A DNA stretch of 64,000 nt from Thereva unica (Eukaryota; Arthropoda; Insecta; Diptera; Therevidae). The DNA lies in NCBI GenBank assembly GCA_949987705.1, contig OX465281.1, positions 104,493,248-104,557,247 on the forward strand. Direction: 5' to 3'. Each line of letters opens with the position of its first letter. Position 1 is the first letter of the stretch. Shown here one piece after another: positions 50,946 through 63,015 of this stretch. The translations under genes were made by a program, and so were the position numbers. The notes under the pieces were generated by a model. That model saw only the letters and a list, made by a program, of their open reading frames with translations. It did no database searches and was not told where the DNA came from.

Positions 50946-50965
50946 AATTTTTTAACCATTTATTT

Positions 50966-51041
50966 TTTTATACTCAGTGTGAGGCTGCACTGAGAAGTCA
51001 GTTAGTGAGAAGTTAATAAATAGATAAAATAATCTATTTTT
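50966..51041 (+). repeat. BEL-2 3' LTR, right part
   Basis: TATACTCAGTGTGAGGCTGC to AATCTATTTTT matches 39200-39273. It completes the LTR cut at 47036. Confidence 0.88.
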
Positions 51042-51790
51042 TAGGAGTAAAGTGCGACAGTTTAGCATGGAATGGTTTTACATAAAGAAAGATTTTACTT
51101 TTCCCATATCATTAAACATCAAATCTTAATGATGAAGCAAAATACTTCATTGCCTGGGATACTATATCGAGCACTTCCCGCCGTTTTATCGTAAGCGAAA
51201 TTTTTTCGAAAATTCGTTTTTTACCGCAAACGACGTTAATTTAACCTTCGAAACATACCACCAATTTTGACATTAATCGGATAATAAACTAGCCTAACTA
51301 ATAAAATAATTAGCCTAACTAATTTCAGCCCATTACAAATAACAGATACAAAAATAAGTAAGAAAAACCTTCTCCTGCAAAATTTACTTTTTGTCGGTTA
51401 CGATAAAACGGCGCCGGCGGGAAGGGCTCGATATGATAAAAACCTCTTCCGTATGTAATTGAAAACTTTTTACTGAAATTTTCTCAGGCTCAACTTTTGG
51501 TCGAAAATAGAAAAAAAATTATATTCTGTACAAAGCAGAAATTCAAATTTGCGGCACCGTATCCACCTGCAGACAAAAAAAATATGATTTCATAAAAAAA
51601 TATAAAAAAATCAAAATCTTCCACGACTAAATTTTTCCCTAAACCTGCAAAATCGTTTTTAAACAACACATCAACAAAAATTCCGAAAATTTTGTCTCAA
51701 AGAACGGCAGGCGCAATCGCAAGTATCCCAATTCATGCGATTGCTATATACATGAATTCAAAAGTTCAATGTACATAAGCAGCGAAACCG
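51042..51790. other. Right unique part of the 20 kb element
   Basis: No gene recognised. Two similar short phrases (CGAGCACTTCCCGCCGTTTTATCG at 51171 region and its inverted near-copy at 51402-51431) flank about 210 bp and could mark a further small inverted repeat. Confidence 0.5.
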
Positions 51791-51923
51791 ATAGACAGCT
51801 TTTATATATTTCGAAAGCTCTTGAGTCTCAGTTTTAACATGGATTTTTGAAATCAGTGTAAGTAAGGCCATCTATGTCCAAAGCCCGCAAACAAGGTTGC
51901 GTATCTACTTATAGATAATCAAT
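51791..51923 (+). repeat. Right end of the 20 kb element
   Basis: This 133-bp stretch also occurs at 20246-20375. It ends in the inverted terminal sequence CTTATAGATAATCAAT, followed by the target duplication GTACTAAAC. Confidence 0.85.
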
Positions 51924-51932
51924 GTACTAAAC

Positions 51933-52343
51933 TAAAATTGGAACGCGCGATAAGTGAAGACAACTTCAAGCTTCTGGACGAAAAGAAAAGAACATACCAC
52001 TAGGCTCGAGAAAAGGGACGAAGGTTCTAAAAGTTAGATAAAGGTTGAGTTGGGATATAAAAGCGACTTGCAGGCGCTGCTTGAGTCAGTTTTGATTTGA
52101 AAGGCGATAAAAGTGTTCTAAAGTGAGAAAAGTGAAAAGTGGTGATTTAAAAGTGAACTATAAATCGATAGATAGAATTTAATAGTGCGAGTTATTAAAC
52201 TGAAAGTGATTATAGTGAACTGTAAGAATTGTGCTTGTTATTAAATTGTGTTTTGGTTTGTAATAAATAAATGTTGTGTGGATAATTAAAAAGTGTATTC
52301 CTTAATTAATCCTACGAATCCGTTAAGCCGTAAAAACGTAACA
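51933..52343 (+). repeat. Gypsy-2 3' LTR, right part
   Basis: Matches 26496-26904 with few differences, ending CGTAACA, and is followed by ATAT (52344-52347), the same four bases that precede the 5' LTR. Confidence 0.92.
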
Positions 52344-52347
52344 ATAT

Positions 52348-52875
52348 TATCTATCATATAATAATTGTCATCATCAAATAAAAGATGAGGGTATATATTT
52401 GTTACACTAATATCTGAAAAATTTATATCACAAAATGTTGAAACCAAAACCAAAATACGCTGCCCTAAACAATTTGCTTCATACAAGATTCGAGAGTATG
52501 CAGTCCTTGCGACGATATGTCTTCCACTTTGCGTCGGCGGCCATTTTAAATTTGGAATGACCTTTTCACTTAATACCCATGTCGGGGGTCGGGGAACGCA
52601 ATTACAACAGTTGTCCGTCATCTTGGAACCGCCATATTGATTTTCTTACAAAATTGTCGAATGGTCAAATTTGAAGCTTATCGGTTATATAAAAGTGGGT
52701 GAAAATCAATTTGCAAGATTTGTTTACACACAAGATACAAGATACAGACAGAGAGGAAGATTCCATTCATTTCAATAAGAAAGCATAAGCATCTATCCTA
52801 GATAATGACCAAAGCAAAAAAAAAGTGCCATGGCTTCTCGATGGCACAGTAGACATGAATAGACCCCAAGGATAA
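52348..52875. other. Flank with an inverted ATGGCGG-type unit
   Basis: 52530-52690 is a diverged, inverted copy of the array unit of 48607-50013 (GGCGGCCATTTTAAATTTGG, then CATCTTGGAACCGCC). A 7-bp-stem hairpin GTGCCAT...ATGGCAC lies at about 52826-52848. No gene recognised. A 111-codon minus-strand frame over the LTR end is not convincing. Confidence 0.55.
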
Positions 52876-52889
52876 GACATATTCATGTC
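52876..52889. other. Hairpin at the left edge of array 1
   Basis: GACATATTCATGTC is a perfect 5-bp stem with a 4-base loop. It directly precedes the first repeat unit. The same 14-mer ends each of the two spacers. Confidence 0.8.
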
Positions 52890-55800
52890 AAAAACAAAAA
52901 CAAAAACAACAAAAACAATAAAAACAACGAAAACAACAAAAACAGCAAAAACAACAAAAACAACAAAAACAACAAAAGCAGCAAAAACAACAAAAACAAC
53001 AAAAACAACAAAAACAACAAAACAGCAAAAACGACAAAAACAGCAAAAACCACAAAAACAGCAAAAACAACAAAAACAGCAAAACAGCAAAAACAACAAA
53101 ACAGCAAAAACAACAAAAACAGCAAAAACAACAAAAACAACAAGAACAACAAAAACAACAAAAACTACAAAAACTACAAAAACAGCAAAAACAACAAAAA
53201 CAAATAAAACAACAAAAACAACAAAAACAGCAAAAACAACTAAAACGGCAAAAACAACAAAAACAACAAAAACAGCAAAAACAGCAAAAACAACAAAAAG
53301 AACAAAACAACAAAAACAGCAAAAACAACAAAAAGAGCAAAAACAGCAAAAACAACAAAAACAGCAAAAACAACAAAATGAGCAAAAACAGCTAAAACAA
53401 CAAAAACAGCAAAAACAACAAAAACAGCAAAAACAACAAAAACAGCAAAAACAACAAAAAACACAAAAACAGCAAAAGCAACAAAAACAGCAAAAACAAC
53501 AAAAACAGCAAAAACAACAAAAACAACAAAAACAGCAAAAACAACAAAAACAGCAACAACAACAAAAACAGCAAAAGCAACAAAAACAGCAAAAAACAAC
53601 AAAAACAGCAAAACAACAAAAACAACAAAAACAGCAAAAGCAACAAAAACAACAAAAACAACAAAAACAGCAAAAGCAACAAAAACAGCAAAAAAACAAA
53701 AACAGCAAAAACAACAAAAACAACAGAAACAGCAAAAACAACAAAAACAACAAAAACAGCAAAACCAACAAAAACAGCAAAAACAACAAAAACAACAAAA
53801 CCAACAAAAACAGCAAAAACAACAAAAACAGCAAAAACAACAAAAACAGTAAAAACAACAAAAACAGCAAAAACAACAAAAACAGCAAAAGCAACAAAAA
53901 CAGCAAAAACAACAAAAACAGCAAAAAGAACAAAAACAACAAAAACAGCAAAAGCAACAAAACCAACAAAAACAGCAAAAGCAACAAAAACAACAAAAAC
54001 AGCAAAAAAAAACAGCAAAAGCAACAAAAACAACAGAAAGACCAAAAACAGCAAAAACAAACAAAAACAACAAAAACAAAAACAGCAAAAGCAACAAAAA
54101 CAACAAAAACAACAAAAACAGCAAAAACAACAAAAACAGCAAAAACAACAAAAACAGCAAAAACAACAAAAACAACAAAACCAACGAAAACAGCAAAATC
54201 AACAAAAACAGCAAAAACAACAAAAAGAGCAAAAGCAACAAAACAACAAAACCAACGAAAACAGCAAAATCAACAAAAACAGCAAAAACAACAAAAAGAG
54301 CAAAAACAGCAAAAACAACAAAAACAGCAAAAACAACAACAACAGCAAAAACAACAAAAACAGCAAAACAACAAAAACAACAAAAACAGCAAAAGCAACA
54401 AAAACAACAAAAACAGCAAAAACAGCAAAAGCAACAAAAACAACAAAAACAACAAAAACAACAAAAACAGCAAAAACAACAAAAACAGCAAAAGCAACAA
54501 AAAAAGCAAAAACAACAAAAACAACAAAAACAGCAAAAGCAACAAAAACAACAAAAACAGCAAAAACAACAAAAACAGCAAAAGCAACAAAAACAGCAAA
54601 AACAACAAAAACAGCAAAACAACAAAAACAGCAAAAGCAACAAAAACAGCAAAAACAACAAAACCAACAAAAACAGCAAAAACAACAAAAAAAGCAAAAG
54701 CAACAAAAACAGCAAAAACAACAAAACCAACAAAAACAGCAAGAACAACAAAAACAGTAAAAACAACAAAAACAGCAAAAACAACAAAAACAGCAAAAGC
54801 AACAAAAAGAACAAAAACAACAAAAACAGCAAAAGCAACAAAAACAACAAAAACAGCAAAAAAACAAAAACAGCAAAAGCAACAAAAACAACAAAAACAA
54901 CAAAAACAGCAAAAGCAACAGAAACAACAAAAACAGCAAAAACAAACAAAAACAACAAAAACAAAAACAGCAAAAGCAACAAAAACAACAAAAACAACAA
55001 AAACAACAAAAACAGCAAAAACAACAAAAACAGCAAAAACAACAAAAACAGCAAAAACAACAAAAACAACAAAACCAACGAAAACGGCAAAATCAACAAA
55101 AACAGCAAAAACAACAAAAAGAGCAAAAACAGCAAAAACAACAAAAACAGCAAAAACAACAAAAGCAGCAAAAACAACAAAAACAACAAAAACAACAAAA
55201 CAACAAAAACGACAAAAACAGCAAAAACCACAAAAACAGCAAAAACAACAAAAACAGCAAAACAGCAAAAACAACAAAACAGCAAAAACAACAAAAACAG
55301 CAAAAACAACAAAAAGAACAAAACAACAAAAACAGCAAAAACAACAAAAAGAGCAAAAACAGCAAAAACAACAAAAACAGCAAAAACAACAAAATGAGCA
55401 AAAACAGCAAAAACAACAAAAACAGCAAAAACAACAAAAACAGCAAAAACAACAAAAACAGCAAAAACAACAAAAACAGCAAAAACAACAAAAAACACAA
55501 AAACAGCAAAAGCAACAAAAACAGCAAAAACAACAAAAACAGCAAAAACAACAAAAACAACAAAAACAGCAAAAACAACAAAAACAGCAACAACAACAAA
55601 AACAGCAAAAGCAACAAAAACAGCAAAAAACAACAAAAACAGCAAAACAACAAAAACAACAAAAACAGCAAAAGCAACAAAAACAACAAAAACAACAAAA
55701 ACAGCAAAAGCAACAAAAACAGCAAAAAAACAAAAACAGCAAAAACAACAAAAACAACAGAAACAGCAAAAACAACAAAAACAACAAAAACAGCAAAACC

Positions 55801-58800
55801 AACAAAAACAGCAAAAACAACAAAAACAACAAAACCAACAAAACCAACAAAAACAGCAAAAACAACAAAAACAACAAAAACAGCAAAAACAACAAAAACA
55901 GTAAAAACAACAAAAACAGCAAAAACAACAAAAACAGCAAAAGCAACAAAAACAGCAAAAACAACAAAAACAGCAAAAAGAACAAAAACAACAAAAACAG
56001 CAAAAGCAACAAAACCAACAAAAACAGCAAAAGCAACAAAAACAACAAAAACAGCAAAAAAAACAGCAAAAGCAACAAAAACAACAGAAAGACCAAAAAC
56101 AGCAAAAACAAACAAAAACAACAAAAACAAAAACAGCAAAAGCAACAAAAACAACAAAAACAACAAAAACAGCAAAAACAACAAAAACAGCAAAAACAAC
56201 AAAAACAGCAAAAACAACAAAAACAACAAAACCAACGAAAACAGCAAAATCAACAAAAACAGCAAAAACAACAAAAAGAGCAAAAGCAACAAAACAACAA
56301 AACCAACGAAAACAGCAAAATCAACAAAAACAGCAAAAACAACAACAACAGCAAAAACAACAAAAACAGCAAAACAACAAAAACAACAAAAACAGCAAAA
56401 GCAACAAAAACAACAAAAACAGCAAAAACAGCAAAAGCAACAAAAACAACAAAAACAACAAAAACAACAAAAACAGCAAAAACAACAAAAACAGCAAAAC
56501 AACAAAAACAGCAAAAGCAACAAAAACAGCAAAAACAACAAAACCAACAAAAACAGCAAAAACAACAAAAAAAGCAAAAGCAACAAAAACAGCAAAAACA
56601 ACAAAACCAACAAAAACAGCAAGAACAACAAAAACAGTAAAAACAACAAAAACAGCAAAAACAACAAAAACAGCAAAAGCAACAAAAAGAACAAAAACAA
56701 CAAAAACAGCAAAAGCAACAAAAACAACAAAAACAGCAAAAAAACAAAAACAGCAAAAGCAACAAAAACAACAAAAACAACAAAAACAGCAAAAGCAACA
56801 GAAACAACAAAAACAGCAAAAACAAACAAAAACAACAAAAACAAAAACAGCAAAAGCAACAAAAACAACAAAAACAACAAAAACAACAAAAACAGCAAAA
56901 ACAACAAAAACAGCAAAAACAACAAAAACAGCAAAAACAACAAAAACAACAAAACCAACGAAAACGGCAAAATCAACAAAAACAGCAAAAACAACAAAAA
57001 GAGCAAAAACAGCAAAAACAACAAAAACAGCAAAAACAACAAAAGCAGCAAAAACAACAAAAACAACAAAAACAACAAAACAACAAAAACGACAAAAACA
57101 GCAAAAACCACAAAAACAGCAAAAACAACAAAAACAGCAAAACAGCAAAAACAACAAAACAGCAAAAACAACAAAAACAGCAAAAACAACAAAAACAACA
57201 AAAACAACAAAAACAACAAAAACAACAAAAACAACAAAAACAGCAAAAAAACAAAAACAGCAAAAGCAACAAAAACAACAAAAACAGCAAAAACAGCAAA
57301 AACAACAAAAACAGCAAAAGCAACAAAAACAACAAAAACAACAAAAACACAAAAGCAACAAAAACAGCAAAAACAACAAAAACCAACAAAAACAGCAAAA
57401 ACAACAAAAACAACAAAAACAACAAAAACAGTAAAAACATCAAAAACAGCAAAAACAACAAAAACAGCAAAAGCAACAAAAACAGCAAAAACAACAAAAA
57501 CAGCAAAAACAGCAAAAAACAAACAAAAACAACAAAAACAGCAAAAGCAACAAACACAGCAAAAACAACAAAAACAGCAAAAGCAACAAAAACAGCAAAA
57601 ACAACAAAAACAACAAAAACAACAAAAACAGCAAAAGCAACAAAAACAGCAAAAACAACAAAAACAGCAAAACAACAAAAACAGCAAAAGCAACAAAAAC
57701 AGCAAAAACAACAAAACCAACAAAAACAGCAAAAACAACAAAAACAGCAAAAGCAACAAAAACAGCAAAAACAACAAAACCAACAAAAACAGCAAAAACA
57801 ACAAAAACAGTAAAAACAACAAAAACAGCAAAAACAACAAAAACAGCAAAAGCAACAAAAACAACAATAAGAACAAAAACAACAAAAACAGCAAAAGCAA
57901 CAAAAACAACAAAAACAGCAAAAGCATTAAAAACAACAAAAACAACAAAAACAGCAAAAAAACAAAAACAGCAAAAGCAACAAAAACAACAAAAACAACA
58001 AAAACAGCAAAAACAAACAAAAACAACAAAAACAAAAACAGCAAAAGCAACAAAAACAACAAAAACAGCAAAAACAACAAAAACAGCAAAAACAACAAAA
58101 ACAACAAAACCAACGAAAACAGCAAAATCAACAAAAACAGCAAAAACAACAAAAAGAGCAAAAACAGCAAAAACAGCAAAAACAACAAAAACAACAAAAC
58201 CAACGAAAACAGCAAAATCAACAAAAACAGCAAAAACAACAAAAAGGGCAAAAACAGCAAAAACAACAAAAACAGCAAAAGCAACAAAAACAGCAAAAAC
58301 AACAAAAACAGCAAAACAACAAAAACAGCAAAAGCAACAAAAACAACAAAAACAGCAAAAACAGCAAAAGCAACAAAAACAACAAAAACAACAAAAACAA
58401 CAAAAAATGCAAAAACAACAAAAACAACAAAACCAACAAAAACAGCAAAAACAGCAAAAACAACAAAAACAGCAAAAACAACAAAAACAACAAAAACAGC
58501 AAAAGCAACAAAACCAACAAAAACAGCAAAAACAGCAAAAACAACAAAAACAACAAAAACAACAAAAACAGCAAAAACAACAAAAACAGCAAAAACAACA
58601 AAAACAACAAAAACAGCAAAAGCAACAAAAACAACAAAAACAGCAAAAACAACAAAAACAGCAAAAACAGCAAAAGCAAACAAAAACAACAAAAACAACA
58701 AAAACAGCAAAAACAACAAAAACAGCAAAAGCAACAAAAACAGCAAAAACAACAAAAACAGCAAAAACAACAAACACAACAAAAACAACAAAAACAGCAA

Positions 58801-60973
58801 AAGCAACAAAAACAGCAAAAACAACAAAACCAACAAAAACAGCAAAAACAGCAAAAACAACAAAAACAGCAAAAACAACAAAAACAACAAAAACAACAAA
58901 AACAGCAAAAGCAACAAAACCAACAAAAACAGCAAAAACAGCAAAAACAACAAAAACAACAAAAACAGCAAAAACAACAAAAACAGCAAAAACAGCAAAA
59001 ACAGCAAAAGCAAACAAAAACAACAAAAACAACAAAAACAGCAAAAGCAACAAAAACAGCAAAAGCAACAAAAACAGCAAAAACAACAAAAACAACAAAA
59101 ACAGCAAAAGCAACAAAAACAGCAAAAACAACAAAACCAACAAAAACAGCAAAAACAACAAAACCAACAAAAACAGCAAAAACAACAAAAACAGCAAAAA
59201 CAACAAAAACAACAAAAACAGCAAAAGCAACAAAAACAGCAAAAGCAACAAAACCAACAAAAACAGCAAAAACAACAAAAACAGCAAAAACAACAAAAAC
59301 AACAAAAACAGCAAAAACAACAAAAACAGCAAAAGCAACAAAAACAGCAAAAACAACAAAACCAACAAAAACAGCAAAAACAACAAAAACAGCAAAAGCA
59401 ACAAAAACAGCAAAAACAACAAAACCAACAAAAACAGCAAAAACAACAAAAACAACAAAACCAACAAAAACAGCAAAACCAACAAAAACAGCAAAAACAA
59501 CAAAAACAACAAAAACAGCAAAAGCAACAAAAACAGCAAAAACAACAAAAACAGCAAAAAGAACAAAAACAACAAAAACAGCAAAAGCAACAAAAACAAC
59601 AAAAACAGCAAAAGCAACTAAAACTACAAAAACAACAAAAACAGCAAAAGCAACAAAAACAGCAAAAGCAACAAAAACAGCAAAAACAACAAAAACAGCA
59701 AAAAGAACAAAAACCACAAAAACAGCAAAAGCAACAAAAACAACAAAAACAACAAAAACAACAAAAACAACAAAAACAGCAAAAACAGCAAAAACAAACA
59801 AAAACAACAAAAACAACAAAAACAAAAACAGCAAAAGCAACAAAAACAACAAAAAGAACAAAAAGAACAAAAACAACAAAAACAGCAAAAACAACAAAAA
59901 CAGCAAAAACAACAAAAACAGCAAAAGCAACAAAAACAAAAAAAACAGCAAAAACAACAAAAACAAAAAAAACAGCAAAAGCAACAAAAACAACAAAAAC
60001 AACAAAAACAGCAAAAACAACAAAAACAGCAAAAGCAACAAAAACAGCAAAAACAACAAAAACATCAAAAACAACAAAAACAGCAAAAGCAACAAAAACA
60101 GCAAAAACAACAAAACCAACAAAAACAGCAAAAACAACAAAACCAACAAAAACAGCAAAAACAACAAAAACAGCAAAAACAACAAAAACAACAAAAACAG
60201 CAAAAGCGACAAAAACAACAAAAACAGCAAAAACAACAAAAACAGCAAAAGCAACAAAAACAGCAAAAACAACAAAAACAGCAAAAACAACAAAAACAGC
60301 AAAAGCAACAAAAACAGCAAAAACAACAAAACCAACAAAAACAGCAAAAACAACAAAAACAGCAAAAGCAACAAAAACAACAAAACCAACAAAAACAGCA
60401 AAACCAACAAAAACAGCAAAAACAACAAAAACAACAAAACCAACAAAAACAGCAAAAACAACAAAAACAACAAAAACAGCAAAAACAACAAAAACAACAA
60501 AAAGAGCAAAAACAGCAAAAACAGCAAAAAGAACAAAAACAACAAAAACAGCAAAAGCAACAAAAACAACAAAAACAGCAAAAGCAACAAAAACTACAAA
60601 AACAACAAAAACAGCAAAAGCAACAAAAACAGCAAAAGCAACAAAAACAGCAAAAACAACAAAAACAGCAAAAAGAACAAAAACCACTAAAACAGCAAAA
60701 GCAACAAAAACAACAAAAACAGCAAAAGCAACAAAAACAACAAAAACAACAAAAACAGCAAAAGCAACAAAAACAACAAAAACAACAAAAACAGCAAAAA
60801 CAGCAAAAACAAACAAAAACAACAAAAACAACAAAAACAGCAAAAGCAACAAAAACAACAAAAAGAACAAAAACAACAAAAACAACAAAAAGAGCAAAAA
60901 CAACAAAAACAGCAAAAACAACAAAAACAGCAAAAGCAACAAAAACAACAAAAACAGCAAAAAAACAAAAAAA
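52890..60973 (+). repeat. Minisatellite array 1, (CARCAAAAA)n, 8.1 kb
   Basis: Nearly pure 9-bp units CAACAAAAA and CAGCAAAAA in mixed order, with rare variants (e.g. CCAACAAAAA, AAAGAAC, AATGAGC). The top strand is almost free of G and T. Because the unit length is a multiple of three, all frames stay open for very long: up to about 2,050 codons on the plus strand and 1,955 on the minus. These are not genes. Marker variants recur at about 2.0-2.2 kb: ACGACAAAAACAG at 53031, 55209 and 57089; AATGAGC at 53378 and 55393; CAGAAAGACC at 54034 and 56085. So the left part is a higher-order repeat. Confidence 0.97.
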
Positions 60974-61079
60974 ATAAAATTTATCCTAAAAGTATGGCGA
61001 ACAGTAATGAGTCATGGTAACGATTTTCGTCTCCGCACATTCTTTCAAATAGACTCCAGGGATAAGACATATTCATGTC
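60974..61079 (+). repeat. Spacer 1 between the two minisatellite arrays
   Basis: This non-repetitive 105-bp sequence runs from TAAAATTTATCCTAAAAGTA to the hairpin GACATATTCATGTC (61066-61079). It recurs at 63016-63120 and inverted at 63425-63535. Part of its end (GGATAAGACATATTCATGTC) also precedes array 1. Confidence 0.95.
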
Positions 61080-63015
61080 AACAGCAAAAGCAACAAAAAC
61101 AGCAAAAACAACAAAACCAACAAAAACAGCAAAAACAACAAAAACAACAAAACCAACAAAAACAGCAAAACCAACAAAAACAGCAAAAACAACAAAAACA
61201 ACAAAACCAACAAAAACAGCAAAAAGAACAAAAACAACAAAAAGAGCAAAAACAGCAAAAACAACAAAAACAGCAAAAACAACAAAAACAGCAAAAGCAA
61301 CAAAAACAACAAAAACAGCAAAAACAGCAAAAACAACAAAAAGAGCAAAAACAGCAAAAACAACAAAAACAGCAAAAACAACAAAAACAGCAAAAGCAAC
61401 AAAAACAGCAAAAACAACAAAAACAGCAAAAAGAACAAAAACAACAAAAACAGCAAAAGCAACAAAAACAACAAAAACAGCAAAAGCAACAAAAACAACA
61501 AAAACAACAAAAACAGCAAAAGCAACAAAAACAGCAAAAGTAACAAAAACAGCAAAAACAACAAAAACAACAAAAACAGCAAAAGCAACAAAAACAACAA
61601 AAACAGCAAAAACAGCAAAAACAGCAAAAGCAACAAAAACAACAAAAACAACAAAAACAACAAAAACACCAAAAACAACAAAAACCGCAAAAGCAACAAA
61701 AACAGCAAAAACAACCAAAACAGCAAAAGCAACAAAAACAACAAAAACAGCAAAAAGAACAAAAACAGCAAAAGCAACAAAAACAACAAAAACAGCAAAA
61801 GCAACAAAAACAACAAAAACAACAAAAACAGCAAAAGCAACAAAAACAGAAAAGCAACAAAAACAGCAAAAACCACAAAAACAGCAAAAAGAACAAAAAC
61901 AACAAAAACAACAAAAACAGCAAAAGCAACAAAAACAACAAAAACAACAAAAACAACAAAAACAACAAAAACAGCAAAAGCAACAAAAACAGCAAAAACA
62001 ACAAAAACAGCAAAAACAACAAAAACAACAAAAACAGCAAAAGCAACAAAAACAGCAAAAACAACAAAACCAACAAAAACAGCAAAAACAACAAAACCAA
62101 CAAAAACAGCAAAAACAACAAACAACAGCAAAAACAACAAAAACAACAAAAACAGCAAAAGCAACAAAAACAGCAAAAACAACAAAAACAGCAAAAGCAA
62201 CAAAAACAGCAAAAACAACAAAAACAGCAAAAACAACAAAAACAGCAAAAGCAACAAAAACAACAAAAACAGCAAAAACAACAAAACCAACAAAAACAGC
62301 AAAAACAACAAAAACAGCAAAAGCAACAAAAACAGCAAAAACAACAAAACCAACAAAAACAGCAAAAACAACAAAAACAACAAAACCAACAAAAACAGCA
62401 AAACCAACAAAAACAGCAAAAACAACAAAACCAACAAAAACAGCAAAACCAACAAAAACAGCAAAAACAACAAAAACAACAAAACCAACAAAAACAGCAA
62501 AAACAACAAAAACAGCAAAAACAACAAAAACAACAAAAAGAGCAAAAACAGCAAAAACAACAAAAACAGCAAAAACAACAAAAACAGCAAAAGCAACAAA
62601 AACAGCAAAAACAACAAAAACAGCAAAAAGAACAAAAACAAAAAAACAGCAAAAGCAACAAAAACAACAAAAACAGCAAAAGCAACAAAAACTACAAAAA
62701 CAACAAAAACAGCAAAAGCAACAAAAACAGCAAAAGCAACAAAAACAGCAAAAACAACAAAAACAGCAAAAAGAGCAAAAACAACAAAAACAGCAAAAGC
62801 AACAAAAACAACAAAAACTGCAAAAGCAACAAAAACAACAAAAACAACAAAAACAGCAAAAACAAACAAAAACAACAAAAACAAAAACAGCAAAAGCAAC
62901 AAAAACAACAAAAAGAACAAAAACATCAAAAACAGCAAAAACAACAAAAACAGCAAAAACAACAAAAACAGCAAAAGCAACAAAAACAACAAAAACAGCA
63001 AAAAAACAAAAAAAC
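61080..63015 (+). repeat. Minisatellite array 2, (CARCAAAAA)n, 1.9 kb
   Basis: Same units as array 1. It starts directly after the hairpin of spacer 1 and ends in AAAAAACAAAAAAACAAAAA before spacer 2. Its length plus one spacer is about 2.04 kb, close to the higher-order period in array 1. Confidence 0.96.

Larger units (their letters stand above)
47037..50965. mobile_element. 3.9 kb palindromic element inserted in BEL-2 3' LTR
   Basis: This splits the LTR between GCCTTTT and ATTTTATACTCAG. It begins TAAACTCTTTTCTTTAC and ends with GTTAATGAAAAGAATTTTT, an imperfect inverted pair. Inside are repeat P copy 2, a palindrome (48113-48566), a tandem array (48607-50013), diverged units, and a second palindrome (50598-50945). 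No coding potential. The flanking T/A runs prevent a clear target duplication. Confidence 0.75.
38911..51041 (+). mobile_element. BEL-2, env-bearing BEL/Pao retrotransposon
   Basis: The 5' LTR is 38911-39273. The 3' LTR starts at 46759 and is split by the repeat element at 47037-50965, resuming to about 51041. The order inside is gag, zinc knuckles, protease, RT, RNase H, integrase, DUF5641-type tail, then an envelope-like gene, and a purine-rich tract (AAGGCCGGGGAGGA) at 46745-46758. The LTR starts TGTCTAAAACCACAAC. Flanks (AGAGT and GGAGT) resemble each other weakly, so the target duplication is not certain. Several frameshifts and stops show it is inactive. Confidence 0.88.
31843..51923. 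mobile_element. 20 kb TIR element inserted in the Gypsy-2 3' LTR
   Basis: The left end reads ATTGATTATCTATAAG and the right end is its reverse complement (CTTATAGATAATCAAT). The match extends to about 24 bp. GTACTAAAC lies on both sides (31834-31842, 51924-51932). Removing this segment and one nonamer rebuilds a 510-bp LTR against 509 bp in the 5' copy, so it is a true insertion. A 9-bp target duplication is typical of Mutator-like elements. No transposase is seen. The interior is mostly nested elements (a LINE, hAT, BEL-2, and a palindromic repeat). Confidence 0.85.
26396..52343 (+). mobile_element. Gypsy-2 LTR retrotransposon, 3' LTR split by a 20 kb insertion
   Basis: The 5' LTR is 26396-26904 (509 bp). 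The 3' LTR is 31744-31842 joined to 51933-52343 (510 bp once the insertion and one 9-bp duplication are removed). ATAT flanks both outer ends (26392-26395, 52344-52347), fitting a 4-bp target duplication. The interior has gag, protease, RNase H and integrase. Most of RT has been lost and replaced by unrelated sequence. Stops, frameshifts and a missing integrase aspartate show it is dead. Total without the insertion is about 5.9 kb. Confidence 0.9.

Noticed and set aside
31843..51923. Polinton/Maverick as identity of the 20 kb element
   Set aside because: Size fits, but duplication length (9 bp against 6), end sequence and absence of polymerase B, integrase or capsid genes do not.
52286..52621. 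111-codon minus-strand frame
   Set aside because: It spans the LTR end and an inverted repeat unit, so it cannot be one conserved gene.
52767..54005. Leu/Phe/Val/Cys-rich minus-strand frames that look like membrane proteins
   Set aside because: They are translations of the complement of CARCAAAAA. Hydrophobicity comes from T-rich codons only.
52885..61543. Giant frames of 1,251 and 2,049 codons (plus) and up to 1,955 codons (minus)
   Set aside because: They are the by-product of a 9-bp repeat without stop codons. Every frame on both strands is open and the peptides are trivial repeats.
52890..63015. CRISPR-like array (repeats with spacers)
   Set aside because: Units are 9 bp with no unique spacers between them, and the context is eukaryotic transposons.
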